64,000 bases of DNA, from NCBI GenBank assembly GCA_032358165.1, contig JAALGY010000020.1, forward strand, positions 1,798,001 through 1,862,000. The letters run 5' to 3'. Numbering within the stretch: position 1 is the stretch's first letter; each line of letters starts with the position of its first letter. The position numbers were made by a program, and so were the translations under genes. Of the stretch, positions 17,797 to 30,100 are shown piece after piece. The notes below the pieces were generated by a model. It made no database searches and was not told the origin of the DNA. It worked only from the letters and a program-made list of their open reading frames with translations. Origin of the DNA: Diplosphaera chodatii (lineage: Eukaryota > Chlorophyta > Trebouxiophyceae > Prasiolales > Stichococcaceae).

Positions 17797-20700
17797 ATGG
17801 GCCGGGGCGCCGGTCGCAGGCCGTCCAGAAAGGACTTCACGCTGCTGCGCGACAATGCAAATCCGGATGACATCTTCGATGCCGAGCAGGCTGCAACACA
17901 ACGGAAAGTTGGCACGCTGCATGGCATGGGCCGGCTGCTTGCACTTGCAAAAGATGAAACATGGGTGAGATGCTCTTCCACGGCAGTATGCTGTTCTGTT
18001 CCCTTCAGAACGAGCTTCGTACAGTGCGTTTTGCAGCAACTACCATCTGATGAGAGGCAGCTTCACCCCACCATGACGCAGGTCCTAGTACTGGCATCTG
18101 TGTTCCTCCTGCTGGGGTCACTGGCCAGTGTTGCAGTGCCCAAGCTGGCAGGCGAGCTGATTGACGACTGCATCAATCTCAGCAAGTTCAGCAGCAAGAC
18201 AGCAGCAAAGCACCGGGTCGATGGTGAGACCTATGCTGGTTGGCCCATGCCGCTCACACTGCGCTGCAGCATCCTGTTGTGCATACCTGCGAGGATGGTG
18301 CGTACGCGATACTGACTCATCATCCCAACTTACTGCCTGCGCAGAGGTGCTGTACGAGATCCTGATTATTCTTTCGGTGGGCGGTCTGGCTTCTGGACTG
18401 CGGGCGTGGCTGTTCAACTGCGCTTCTGAACGAGTGATGGCGCGGCTCCGTTTTCGGCTGTTCAGCCATCTCATGGGCCAGGAGATGGGCTTCTTTGATC
18501 GTGTTCGGACTGGCGAGCTGATGAACCGTCTTTCAGAGGTATGCCTCGTGCTGCCAGTGGCAGCTGTCAGCGCAGATGCCCATCTTGCATTACGACCGTC
18601 ACTCGCGTCAACTGCCATGCAGGACACCCGGCTCATGAAAGCCGCCGGCACCACCAGCATCTCTGTGGCGCTGCGCTCTTTCACCGTTGCCTGCCTCGGG
18701 CTGGTGAGTACGCTGGACACTTCGTCAGTGACTGCTTTGTGCTGTTGCCAATGAGCATGGAAGCCAGGTGACAGCTGCAGCATGTACATGTCAAGCCGCA
18801 CACATCATCTGAAGTGTGCACACGTGCAGATTCTTATGTTCCACACATCGGCGATACTGACAGGCCTCACCTTAGCGGTGCTACCGCTGATGCTCCTTGC
18901 ATTTCAGGTGCGCACCTCAAGCATGCTGATGGATCTGCTGTGACACTGCACTCATACTAGTGCAGTGTGCTCGATACTCACAGCGCCTGCATCTCACCTT
19001 GCGCATCTGTGGGCGCCGTACAGATCTATGCGAGGTTCAACAGGCGCTACACGTCGAACAGCCTCACAGCCAGCGCAGCAGCCTCTGTAGTTGCTGAGGA
19101 ATGTTTCGGCAGCATCAGAACAGTGAGAGTCTTCATGTGCATAGTCCTGCATGGTCGTACGAGATGTTGCAGCCCACATGGCTGTGTGAGATGAGTGGCA
19201 TGCTCATCTATATGCAATACTACCGCAGGTGCGCTCATTTGGCAAGGAGGCAGCAGCGTGTGACAGGTATCACAGTGCCGTGCTGCGCACACAGTCCTGG
19301 GGCTTGAAGAGCGCCGCCGCAGGGGGTCTCTTTACATCCTTCAACGGTTCAGTGACTCCAGGTCAGCTTTCCGTTATGTGTGTGCTGCTCTGCGTCAAGA
19401 AGAAGGATGTTCAGTGCTGTGGCGCTGAGCGAGAGCAGGGTATGCCTCAGATGGTTGCATTGGCTGAAGTCTGAATGCTGATTCTTGGCCGTGTGCAGCA
19501 TCGCTGATGTGCGTGCTGTGGTTTGGCGCGCGGCAAGTCATCAATGGGCAGCTGACGCCAGGGCAGCTGTCGGCATTCGTTGTGTACAGCGTGTATGTGT
19601 CCGGCAATGTGGGTCAGCTTGCGGGCGTGTTCTCAAACCTTATGCAGGTAATCAGACATGCCATATCATTTATATCGACAAAGTGCGAGGGTTACTGTGT
19701 GGCTCAGAGCACCGGCTAACCTGCGTGTGTGGTCACATCCGTATTCTCGAACGGCCCATGTACCAGCATCATCACCCTGTCCAGCAAAAGTTCAACACGC
19801 CAGCATCGTTCCAGGCGGTAGGCGCCAGCGAGCGGGTGTTTGAGCTGCTGGACCGCCCGACGCATATGGCGCTGTGCCGTGGCGGCCGCAAGCCGACCGG
19901 CGCCCCGGAGGGCGGCCACCTGCAGCTGCTCAACGTCTGGTGCGCAGCACCTGCACGCATGTGAACATGGTTGCAGGCTGCTTGATGCAGCCAACAAAGC
20001 TGACGACCAGCATTCATTTGAGGTGCATCGGATCCAAGGGGTGACTGCTGCCATGCCTAAGTTAGGCTTGTCGAGCCCTGTCGTTCTGCTCCAGGTTCTC
20101 ATACCCATCGCGCCCTGAGGTTGCGGTGCTGCGGGGCGTCACAATCGATTTGACACCTGGTACAAAGGCGGCCCTGGTTGGACCATCTGGAGGCGGCAAG
20201 GTGAGCTCAACTTGCTACTGAACATCATGGCAATGCACAGCTGCCAGGTGCAACAAGAGAAGATGTTTTCCGCCAACTACAGATGGTTGTTGACACTGCA
20301 GATGCATCGGTGTGAATCCACTACGTTGTTATTGCAGTGTTCTAAATATAATATGCCAATTTAATGGGATTGTGCTGTGCCCGCAGAGCACAGTGGTCAA
20401 CCTGCTGCAGAACTTCTACGCGCCGCAGCGGGGCCAGGTGCTGCTGGACGGCACGCCCATTGATGCAATCGACCACGAGTATCTGCACTCCCAGATCAGC
20501 CTCGTCTCCCAAGAGCCGGTGCTGTTTGCAGGTGCGGACCTGGTATTCTGCGCTCAAAGTACATGTGATATCCATGCAAGTGGCCTTTTCTGAAATGGCC
20601 TTTGCTCTCCTGCCATAGCAGCGCTGCACTGCTAAGATTTGCTGCTGCACCCTGCAGACAGCATACGCTTCAACATCATGTTCGGTGTGCCGCCAGGGCA

Positions 20701-21857
20701 GGAAGTAACGCAGGAGCAGGTGTGCTGACAATGCCTGTGCCTAACTGCACTGAGCCACCTCCTTGTCTCGCCAGTGTAACGATGATCAGCCCCTCTGCAT
20801 CTGCAGGTCGAGGAGGCAGCCAAGGTAGCAAACTGCCACAGCTTCATCACAGCGTTCCCTCAGGTCAGTGCACAACCTCCAGTTCATGTCAAACTGCCAG
20901 CATGGGCATGTCACTACTCTCGTCAACACGGCACGCGCAGTGTCACACTTGAGGTAAAACCTGGCATCCTGTAGGGGTACGACACAGCGGTAGGGGAGAG
21001 GGGCGTGCGCTTAAGCGGTGGCCAGAAGCAGCGCATCGCCATTGCGCGGGCACTGCTGTGTCAGCCGCGGGTGCTGCTGCTCGACGAGGTGTGACCCTGG
21101 CGCCACCAGGCAGTTTGTTTAACATGTGAGTGATCAGTGCCTTTGCCCACAGCTGCCCGCAGAGCGCATGGCATCTGGCACTGCTGCATGTTGCTGCCAA
21201 CCGTTGTGCTGCTCTGTGGCCGCAGGCAACCAGCGCGCTGGATGCGGAGAGCGAGGGGCTCGTGCAGGAGGCCCTGGAGCGAGCGGCAGCCGGCCGCACC
21301 GTGCTTGTCATTGCGCACCGCCTGTCCACTGTGCAGGGCAGCGACCAGGTGGTTCGGCATTGCAGTCGTATCAGCCTTGCTGCGCTTGACGCAATTGGAG
21401 GAACTTGCATCCTGAGCAGCGTCTTGCTGGCAGGATCGTGATGCAAAGACTCACGACGCTTCCAGGCTTATTGAGATGCTTTCACCTGCTGTACACGTGC
21501 AGGTGCTGGTGGTGTCAGGTGGGGTGATCGCAGAGCAGGGCACTCATTCGGAGCTGCTGAATGCAGGTATGTTGCGCGTATCTTCGAGATTGCCATGCTG
21601 ATTTTGCACACACTGCAGTACAGCAGTGGGACGTTGACACCCCGTTCAGCATGTGTATCGTCTGCTCAACCACGTGTGTGACACGAGCAGGCGGGATCTA
21701 CCGCCAGCTGGTGCAGCGGCAGTTGCAGGGCGGGCTCTCGCTTACCAACCTGCCATCTGTTGCCGAGAATGGGCATGGGCGGCCCAAGGATGATGCCGCA
21801 GCGGCTGACGATTCTGCCCGATCAGACACGGACGACGAAACACTGTATGTACATTAG
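17797..21857 (+). CDS. ABCB half-size ABC transporter (ALS1/TAP-like)
   Basis: Start chosen at ATG 17797 ([19 protein letters not shown]). The order is a soluble N-terminus, a six-helix transmembrane domain ([20 protein letters not shown] onward) and one nucleotide-binding domain. [20 protein letters not shown] and the [11 protein letters not shown] coupling helix region match plant ALS1/ABCB27 and animal TAP-like half transporters. All ATPase motifs are present: Walker A GPSGGGKST (split by the intron after GGGK, about 20200-20385), Q-loop SQEPVLF, signature [17 protein letters not shown], Walker B RVLLLDEATSALD and H-loop [10 protein letters not shown]. The tail ends DETLYVH at the TAG at 21855. 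Half transporters act as dimers. In plants this clade sits in the vacuolar membrane and is linked to metal tolerance, and in animals it moves peptides. Location and substrate here are inference. Confidence 0.92.
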
Positions 21858-22198
21858 AGTGTGGCAGTGGCTCTGACCACTGTAGTTTTGCAAAGTTGAT
21901 GTAATAGTTTGGTGGTATGTAACACAGCATCGTGTGGGGGTCTTGGTACATGACCATTATTGTTGGTGCACCTTTCTGCATTTCTGCACACTTATGGTGA
22001 TCTGAAAGTCGACTTCCGATCCATCACCCATCACCTCAAAAGTAACATTGATGCAAATCAAGAACGTTCGCAGCAGTCGAGGGCATGGTCAGGATCTTGG
22101 ACTTCGAAGTGCAAGATCCTGACCATGATACATACAAAAATCACGATCACCGTGAGGAGTAGACCTTGCGACGCTGGCTAGCTGCAATGTAGCATCAA
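21858..22198. other. ABCB-EME1 intergenic region
   Basis: About 340 bp between two co-directional genes. Apart from the palindrome at 22084-22127 and a modestly AT-rich left half, nothing was recognised. Confidence 0.5.
22084..22127. promoter_or_regulatory. 44-nt near-perfect palindrome upstream of EME1
   Basis: Arms CATGGTCAGGATCTTG (22084-22099) and CAAGATCCTGACCATG (22112-22127) are exact reverse complements of 16 nt. The centre ACTTCGAAGT is itself a palindrome, so only one G:G pair breaks the full 44-nt symmetry. It lies about 70 nt before the inferred EME1 start, in promoter or 5' UTR DNA. It could form a hairpin in RNA or a cruciform in DNA. Confidence 0.85.
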
Positions 22199-25100
22199 TG
22201 GTGCACAGCGACGATGAGTCGCTGCTCGTTGATGTCGACTTCTCGCCACCCGCAAGGTCCGTTGCACCATGACGCACATGATCCGTCACACCAGTCATCG
22301 TCACAAGCCTGTTCAGATTGCCCTGCATGCAGAAGACGCGGGTAGTGGAAGCACCGGAAGCTCTGATTAAAAAACCACGTGAGGTGCCGCGATCAACCTG
22401 GTACCTTGGTCCGAATGATTGAAGGCAGCGCCACGCTTTGAACGATGTGCCTCATGACATGCCACAGGGCAGTGGCGCAGGCAGATCCGGATGTCGTGGA
22501 CCTCACTTCTGACTGCGAGGACGCAGCGAGACCATCGACAGCCCGACAGCCAGACGCGGGGGCACATGCAGCAGCGCAAGGCAGGAAGCGCGCCGCACAG
22601 CCGGCAGCGGATCCCGCTGATGGCCGGCACGCAAAGCGCTCAGCGCCGCTTCCCGCACGCTTACAGGACTCTCCTCTCAGGTTGGGCCGGTACAGATGCC
22701 GTCCTGGCAATACAGCCCAGCGCCATGTATCGCACATGAGCGTCTCCCGTTCTTGTGTTCTGCATTGCACCTTACTTGACATGCTGACCGGTCCTGTGTG
22801 CACATCAGACCGCCGGCCAGCCGGGACCGGCAGCAGCAGTCTGTGCAGCCGGCACAGGACCCAGAGGAGTTTCTGACAGTGGCAGAGCGCAAGCGGCGAA
22901 AAGCAGAGGAGGCGCGCTCTGCGAGAGCGGCCGAGAAGGCGCGAAAGGCACAGCACAAGGAGGCAGAAAAGGCCGAGAAGGCCCGCGCCAAGTGAGCTCA
23001 GTGGCCCTGAAGCTTGCCGCTGCCAGCGCTATTGGGAGAGCCTTGCGGTCCTCTATGCCTGGCGACGGGCATCACAGGAGTTCTCTGATATATCTTGTAC
23101 TTTGGGGATGTGTGCGCAGGCAGCAAGCCAGGGAGGAGAAGGCAGCAGCCAAGAAGGCCGAGCAGGAGTCGAAGGCACATGCCAGGGAGGTCGTGCGCCA
23201 GCAGCGAGGTGCAACTTGAGCTCGTGCAAAGTTGTGGGAGATGTGAGGCAGAATTTTGAAGCGCTGCAATGGTTGTGCAATGAAACAGGGTGTACAGTGG
23301 CGAGGCCAGACGTGAAGTCAACTGCAGCCTAACTCGCAGGTCCTCATGCAGTTGTGCGCTCGTGCTTTGTGCAGGCAGGTTGGCTGACCGGGAGATCCAG
23401 GTGCTGCTCAGCACCGACATGGCGATGCTACCGGCTGGCCACCAGATGATGGAGCGCCTGCGGGTGCGTCACCATTTCAACCTCATTGGTGCCGCTGTAT
23501 GTAGCTGTCGCTCAGGTGCTACCAGGTTGACGAGACTCTGCGCACAGTAGCATGAACTGTAGCATCCATGCCAGCTGCTGACGAACTACCAAGGCAGATA
23601 AACCAGGAGGGCCGAAACCTTCCCATCAGTGCCATGCAAGAAGCTCCTGGCTGCAATCATTCAATCTGCGAGCAGACTCGTCGTTGCACGAAGCAGGCAA
23701 AGCAATACGACTTCACCATCGCACCTGCCGCACTTGCACCACTGCCGATCGTGAGCTGGCGACGCCGGGATGCTGTGGGCAGCGCCGCCGCCGAAGCTGA
23801 CGGTCAAACCCAGGTGACTGCCGCAATCACATGCTCAGACATCGAGCACAGTACACACTGGCGTATTTCCACAGCACACCCATTCGGTGTCGATGTTGGT
23901 GCCGGTTCATGGTCACATCGCTGTACTAATCAGCATCCTACTGCGCCGTGCAGGCCCTCGGGGAGGATGCGGACGAGGTGCCCTACCTGCTCATATACCT
24001 GAAGGTGCTGTGTTCGCCCTCTCCTGAGGCAGATTGTGGTATCAGCCATTGCTGCTTTGCCTGTCGCACGTTGACATAGTGCGTCAGCTCAAACCCTTGT
24101 GATGACCCAACACAGAGCCCAAGCACAGCCGTGATGCCAATGTGGCAAGGGCTTTGCTGCAAGCAGCAGACACAGTGCTGGCTGAGTGGCCAAGGCACAG
24201 CATTGATGAAGGGTTGTGCACCTCTGCAGGCGGATCAGTTTGTGGCGGAGGTGGAGCGCGGCGGCGTCAAGGCGCTGCTGCAGCGGGCCGCAGCGGCGCA
24301 CCCCACCTGCACGCTGGCCCTGCTCATCGACGGCCTGCACCACTACCTGCAGCAGCGCGAGCGCAGCGAGTTCAGGTACCTCCAACTCCTGATGGATTTG
24401 CTGCACTCAGTGGTCAGGAGGCGCCATGGTTGCAATGGATGGCACATGGCTCATTTGGGGCTCATCACTGGTTGCAGTAGGGATGTGGCACCATCGGCAG
24501 CTGCTCTTCCTCACATGGACGTCATATGCAGGGCGGCGGGTGGCCCCGGTGCGGGCACCACCTTCAACTGCCGCCCGACGCAGCAGGCGGTCATGCAGCT
24601 GGTCACGCGCTACCCGGGCGTCCGCCACCGCGTCGTGCATGACGCTGCACAGGTGTTCTGGGCTGCAGGCCACTGATGTTGTCGCTGTCCGTACCCGCCG
24701 GCATTTGACGCTGTCCAGCGTGTCTGCCCTGCCTCAGGTGCACAGGACAGTGCCATCTGCAGATCCTGGTGTGGCAGGGCGTACCGCGACCTGCTGTTGT
24801 GCTGCTGCGCAGGCCGCTGAGCATGTGCAGATGCTGACGCGCGCCCTCGCCCACCAGCCCTACAAGTTTAGGGTACAGCCTGCTACATAACCATTACCGC
24901 CTGCTAACCTAATCGTACTATCGCTCGCTAATCCAACCATGCACCTGGATGGCACAGTGCGAGCTCCAATGCTGCACTGCTCCTGCATCGACTGGGGCCA
25001 ATGCCAACCTCAGCCGTCAGCTCCCTGCACAGGAGATGTTTCTGGAGGTGCATGGCACGGCGGGTGACTCGACGGCGGCGCAGGCTTTGCTGGTGCGGCA

Positions 25101-25514
25101 CCCGCTGCCACCAGAGCAGCTGCCGCTGTACAGGATACTGAACCACACGCCATCGATGGGCCCCGCTGCTGCGCACGTCTTGGCACAGCAACACGGCAAT
25201 TTGGGCAGCCTCATGGCGACGTTCTTGGACCCCTCAAGGTGCGCGTCATGGTGACTTGTGTGAGCAGGGCCGCCATTGCCTACCTCACACCCGCTGTGCA
25301 CCCTTGCTACGCAGCTTGCAACATGGTGCAGCATGGCTGATGGTGCTGACATGTGCATGATGCTGCTGCCTGCAGGGGCGATGGGCAGATTCTGAGGGAG
25401 GTTGCGGACCTCCAGAAGCCAACAGACAACCGGCGGCGCGTGGGGCCCGCCGCTGCAGAGAAGCTGCTGCGGGTGCTGACGGCAACAGACCCCGAGCTTG
25501 CAGTGGCAGCCTGA
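22199..25514 (+). CDS. EME1: EME1/MMS4-like crossover junction endonuclease subunit
   Basis: Exon 1 starts at ATG 22199 (MVHSDDESLLVDVDFSPPAR) and joins in phase at the CCACAG acceptor near 22468 to AVAQADPDVVDLTSDCED. The N-terminus holds an acidic hydrophobic stretch, DVVDLTSD, that fits a SUMO-interacting motif. Next comes a long Ala/Lys/Glu-rich helix (about 22800-23210). The ERCC4-type nuclease fold follows: LADREIQVLLSTDMAML, DEVPYLLIYL, TLALLIDGLHHYLQQRE, TFNCRPTQQAVMQLVTRYP and AAEHVQMLTRALAHQPYKF. The gene ends with a helix-hairpin-helix region (LYRILNHTPSMGPAAAHVLA) and the stop at 25512. I see no GDxnERKxxxD catalytic motif, as expected for EME1, the non-catalytic partner of MUS81. 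The MUS81-EME1 complex cleaves branched DNA and Holliday junctions in the nucleus. Some small exons remain unassigned. Confidence 0.8.
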
Positions 25515-26007
25515 CGTGCTGTTTGGGTTCGCTTGTTAGTGATTTGACACACAGCTAATCGATCTTACATGTACATGAACTGAGAAATGCTGCGCTGGCA
25601 GTCAAGTCGGACCCCAGTAAGAAGTTGTACTGCTGTCCCAAACTCGCCAGACAAAACGTCCACGCAACTCATATCCTCTGCTTGTCCAGAGTGCAGCGGA
25701 CGACGATGCAGCTGAAAACTGCAGAGCATGGATACACTTCAGCCACTTCAAGGTGGTGCAAGTTGAGCAGGAGCAAGTGCAGGACCTCACAGCAGCCACG
25801 ATACACAGCCAACCCTGCACAGCACACCTGAATGGATCAACAGAGCGCCCCTGTCCAGCTTCATAGTGGTGTGGAGGATCTTCAACAGCCCACTAGCCTG
25901 TGCTCAATTGCAGCACCATCTGAGCATGGCACCGGATCGTAGCATGCAAGGTCTGCAAACGGTACCCCGATGGCCTCAGGTCGGCAAGGCATGGGCCGCA
26001 GACCCAC
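25515..26007. other. Convergent intergenic region
   Basis: About 490 bp between the 3' ends of EME1 (+) and the small membrane protein gene (-). I saw no splice-bounded open frame and no repeat. Confidence 0.45.
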
Positions 26008-26733
26008 CTATTGACGTCTTTGTTGCTGCTCTTGTGCCGGTGTGGACGTTGATGGGTCAGGTTGCACCACGACTATCCGAGCATCTGCAGCCGGCGGCTT
26101 CGGCTTCATGGACCTACATCGTGTCAGTTGCACGACTTATGTCACACAGGTGCGCCTGAGGTGCAGCTGCTGTTGTAGGGTCGGACAGACTGTGTACATA
26201 CACCACTTGGGGCCTGACCCACCTGCCGCTGTGTTCTGCTACGTACAATGCCATCTGGAAAACACCGAGAACGCCAACCGCCGCCACAGCGACCGCGCCG
26301 ATGGCTGCAGGCAATCGGCGACAGATGTCCCAGCAGCAGAGCATGATCTCTAGCGGCAAGCCGGTCATCATGTGAACCAAACGGAGATCAGGGCCGTCGC
26401 ACCTCCACTGCCCATCGCCAACGCCGATGCGAAGGCGCCTGGAGGATCGGGCGGCGGCTCCGATCCAGCTGATGGACCACCCTGTGGCCCTGCGCATACA
26501 CATGTGTGGATCTTGGCACCTGAAGCCCCTCCAGCAGTGCAACATGCACCCGACCAAGGTGACACCAGACCCGCATGACCGCAGGGTAGTGGCTTCTTAC
26601 CACTATCGGGTTGTGCCGGACCCGCAGCTAACATGCGGCGACCAGAAGCTGCAGCTGCGGCACGCTGTGCACCCACTAGCAGCAGGTCGTGTGCTGCGGC
26701 CGTACCAACGTGGCATCCGATGAGACGATACAT
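26008..26733 (-). CDS. Small single-span membrane protein, possibly mitochondrial
   Basis: The three-exon model starts at ATG 26733 (MYRLIGCHVGTAAAHDLLLV...). The first 40 or so residues are rich in Ala, Arg and Ser, with almost no acidic residues, and look like an organelle-targeting peptide. Exon 2 is Pro/Gly/Ser-rich. Exon 3 begins at an in-phase CTGCAG acceptor and encodes one membrane segment, AIGAVAVAAVGVLGVFQMAL, followed by YVAEHSGR. The last exon gives a polar tail (KPKPPAADARIVVVQPD...) ending QQQRRQ at the TAG at 26008. Total about 145 residues. No family recognised. The size and layout are like accessory subunits of organelle inner-membrane complexes, but that is only a resemblance. 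The middle splice junctions are the weak point. Confidence 0.5.
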
Positions 26734-27131
26734 GGTACGCTGCTGTATTCGACTGCTCGTAGCGAGCCTTCAGACTGGCTGTTAGAGGCCGCTGTATGTG
26801 CTGCAGCAGGGTGCAGACTGAGCCCTACCAGTTGAGCCTCGGTGTGTAGCCCAACGCTGATATGGAATTGCGCGCCTTGCAAGTCGTGCATCAACAGACA
26901 TTGGACTCGCACTGTCTGACAGGCGTTTGCATGCGGGGCCTTGCAATTCCCAGTGCTGCCAAGCTGAGTGTCCCCGCACCCTGCTGGCGCGAAAGCCACT
27001 CAGTCGCGACGTCAAGTCTCGTCGCTGCAATGCAACCACGGAAGGTGCCGCAGATCAGACGTTTCATCCCGTCTGGAAGCCACGGACGGGTCCGACGTAT
27101 ATGCATGCTGTGATCGCGCCCGTGCGAGAGG
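26734..27131. promoter_or_regulatory. Divergent region upstream of DNAI1
   Basis: About 400 bp lie between the small membrane protein gene (-) and the dynein gene (+). Open frames on the minus strand at 26891-27120 have no good splice borders that join to the exon at 26733, so I treat the segment as promoter and 5' UTR. An extra upstream exon of the minus-strand gene cannot be excluded. Confidence 0.4.
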
Positions 27132-30100
27132 ATGTCCAGCTCCAAGAAAGTGAGTGGCAGCCTTCTGGATGCACCAGTACACGTCAATGCATTCTGTTCA
27201 GCTGCTGGCATGTTGCAGTTGATCTCCTTACGCGCTAGAAGCCGTTGTACGGACACACCTTGGCATATACCACATCTGCGGGATGCCTGCTCGACCGAGT
27301 AGATCAATCCTGCGCTCGAGAGTCATATCATCACCATCAGCAGGCAGGAATCTTATGCTCCCGTGAATATGACCTGACGCAGACCACGCCCTCTACCAGA
27401 CCATCGAAGAAGCCGGCTGTGTCCGCCCCTGCGCCAAAGTTTGGCGCCTCAAGCACAGCCCCTACAACATTAAGTGCGCCGGGTGCAGCAGGTGCTGCGG
27501 CTTCAGAAAGTAAGACCACTCACAGGCTTGTCAGAGGAACAGCTGCGGCATCAGACGGCGTTGCTGGTGCTCACACGGGCAAAAGTGCAAAGGCAGCCTC
27601 TCTAGAAAGTGCAGCACAGCCAGCAACAACAAACCGCGTACTCACGAAGGCCGGGGCTGCCATTGCCAGCAGAACGCGGTCCCCAACTGGCACTGCAGCA
27701 GCAAGGCGGCCGTTATCAAGCAAGGCCGCCTCTGCAGCTGCGGAGCAGACAGATGCTACAGCACCGGAGACGCTTGCCAAAGGTGCATCGCCTGCTGCAG
27801 CGCCTCGCAAGTCCAATGCCTCAGCTGCCACCGCAAGCAGGGCGGCACCAGACAGGCCCGCAGCATCAGCAGAGGCAGCAGCAAGGCCGCCAGCTGCCCC
27901 TCGCCGCTCCAGCAGCACACGTCCGGCGGGGTCGCCAGCTCGGACTGCCTCGCCGTCACGTCCGCGTAGCAAGCCGAGCGAACCAAAGACGCCCACAGGC
28001 ATGTCTGGCTTGTGCTCCACTGTCCCCTGCAATGCACAATGGTAGTACTGGTGTTTCACTGGCTGAACAGCTTTGTGGCGTGTTGACAAGTCCAGCATTT
28101 GCTTGTAACAGGTACAGCCGGCCGCAATCCGGCAGCGGCAAAGGCAGCCTCGGCGGATGCACCCAGGGGTGCCGAGCCGAAAGCGAATGTCATTGACAGG
28201 GATGCAGTGAAGGCCGTGGCGCCCCGCCGCTCCACAGTGGAAAGCGTGGGCACCACCCCTGAGGCGGCTCCACCGGCAGCACCACTATCACCAGACCCAG
28301 CAGCAGCAGCAGCAGCAGCGCCAGCAGCAGCAGCAGCGTCAGCGCCAGCAGCACCCACTAAGGTGCTGCTGTGCGGAGCCAGTTGGACTTCTCTTGCGGC
28401 TTGCAACACGGTCAACGACTACAGCACTGGCTCTGGTCTTGAGTGGCTGCAGTGTTGCTCGTTGCAGGTGGTGTGGCAGACGGTCAAGCCGCAGAACCAG
28501 GCAGCACTGAGCGCTGAGCAGCTTGACGAGGAAATCCCCAAAGACCTGGTGGGCTGCATTCAATGTCGACTTGCTGTCAGGGATTGCCTGCTTTCCTTTT
28601 GCCGATCCATCACAATAAGGATACCGAGAGTTGGACTTCACCTATGGTGTGGTCTGCGGGGTGCAGATGTGCAGCTCGCTATTGATAGAGTGAGTGAGTG
28701 AGGGACTGCGTGCAGGTGGGCAGCAATCCGGCGTGTATCCCGGACAACCATGTGCGGTGGAGCCACCAGGAGCAGCAGTGGAAGCGGGAGACTGCAGCTG
28801 ACCCGGTATGCGTTCAGACTCAGGGGACCTCATCGCCAGACACAGTCTCATTTTGCCAAACATGCTGTGGCTGCAGCACATCCCTATGCGACAGGAGCCT
28901 CAAGTATGGACTCACCCCAACAATGCTCTGGTGGTCGATGTTGTGCACTAGGGAAAGCAGCAACCTGCGACTGTGTATGCTGCAGGTGCTGACGCACTTT
29001 GTCAGCCAGGGGCGCTTGCTGCACCAGTCGCAAGACACCGGGGAGCAGAAGACGAGACCAGCAGCCAAGGCAGTGTCGTCGGTACTGTTTGTTCTGCACC
29101 TGCAACTGACCGCTGCATGCTTCTGTTCAACCACCACTTGAGGGTTTGTCTACTGTAGCATGAGGCATTTGGTTTTGGCCAACAAATGACATGGATGCAC
29201 ATTGCTGCAGGCGGTCACAGCAACAGGGGAGCAGCCTGCACCAGACGCAACAGGGGAACAGGCTGCACTGGACACAACAGGAGCCACAGCTGCCGCGCCA
29301 ACAAATGAGGCCACTGCGGCAGAAGCTCCAATTATATCGGATGCAGAACTGCTGGACCCATCATTCTCTATGGAGGAAGCGGTCAAGAAGGTGCGGCACT
29401 CATGCAGACTTATGCCAACAAGGAAATGCATGATGCACAATGTTTTGCCGGCATATTTGGCATGAAAAGCATTTAATCATCAGCAGCATAGTGCTGACAG
29501 AGTCAACAAGCAAACAACTTGCTCCACCAGTTGCGCCGTGTCGCATGCTGCTGAGCATGCTCTGCGACCGCAAGGTGTATGATTTGCTCCAGCAGCCAGT
29601 GTATGCACACGCATGCACCCACCGCGCAGGTGGCAGCGACATGGCAGCACCGGAAGCTGCGCAACTTCCTCAATTTTCAGGAGTGCAACTCACAGACGAC
29701 GTGGTCACAGGGCCGGCAGCGGAACCGTGAAATGAACACTGAGCCACCCGTCACAAACTCCATTGCAGGTCAGGCTCTGTGCGCACACGCTTCTAGGAAG
29801 GAGCGCAAGGGCGCATATGCATAATGCCGACCAGTACAATTGTACTGAGCCTGCGCAGCATGCTCCCTGCTGCTTGTCCAGGTTCGTGCACCCAGGCAGA
29901 CATATACGATGCTTATGTGGTGGACCTGGATGCCAAGCGGGCGGCTGCAGATGCAAAGGCAAAAGCAGGACGGGTGCGTGTGCATTCAGATTATGGCGGC
30001 TGTCTGGTGTGTGACGTCAGATGTGCATTTCAGCCAGAGGTTCCACAGCCTGAGAGGATTGCCATCAATCACATGCAATGTGACCTTGCCACAGCCAGTA

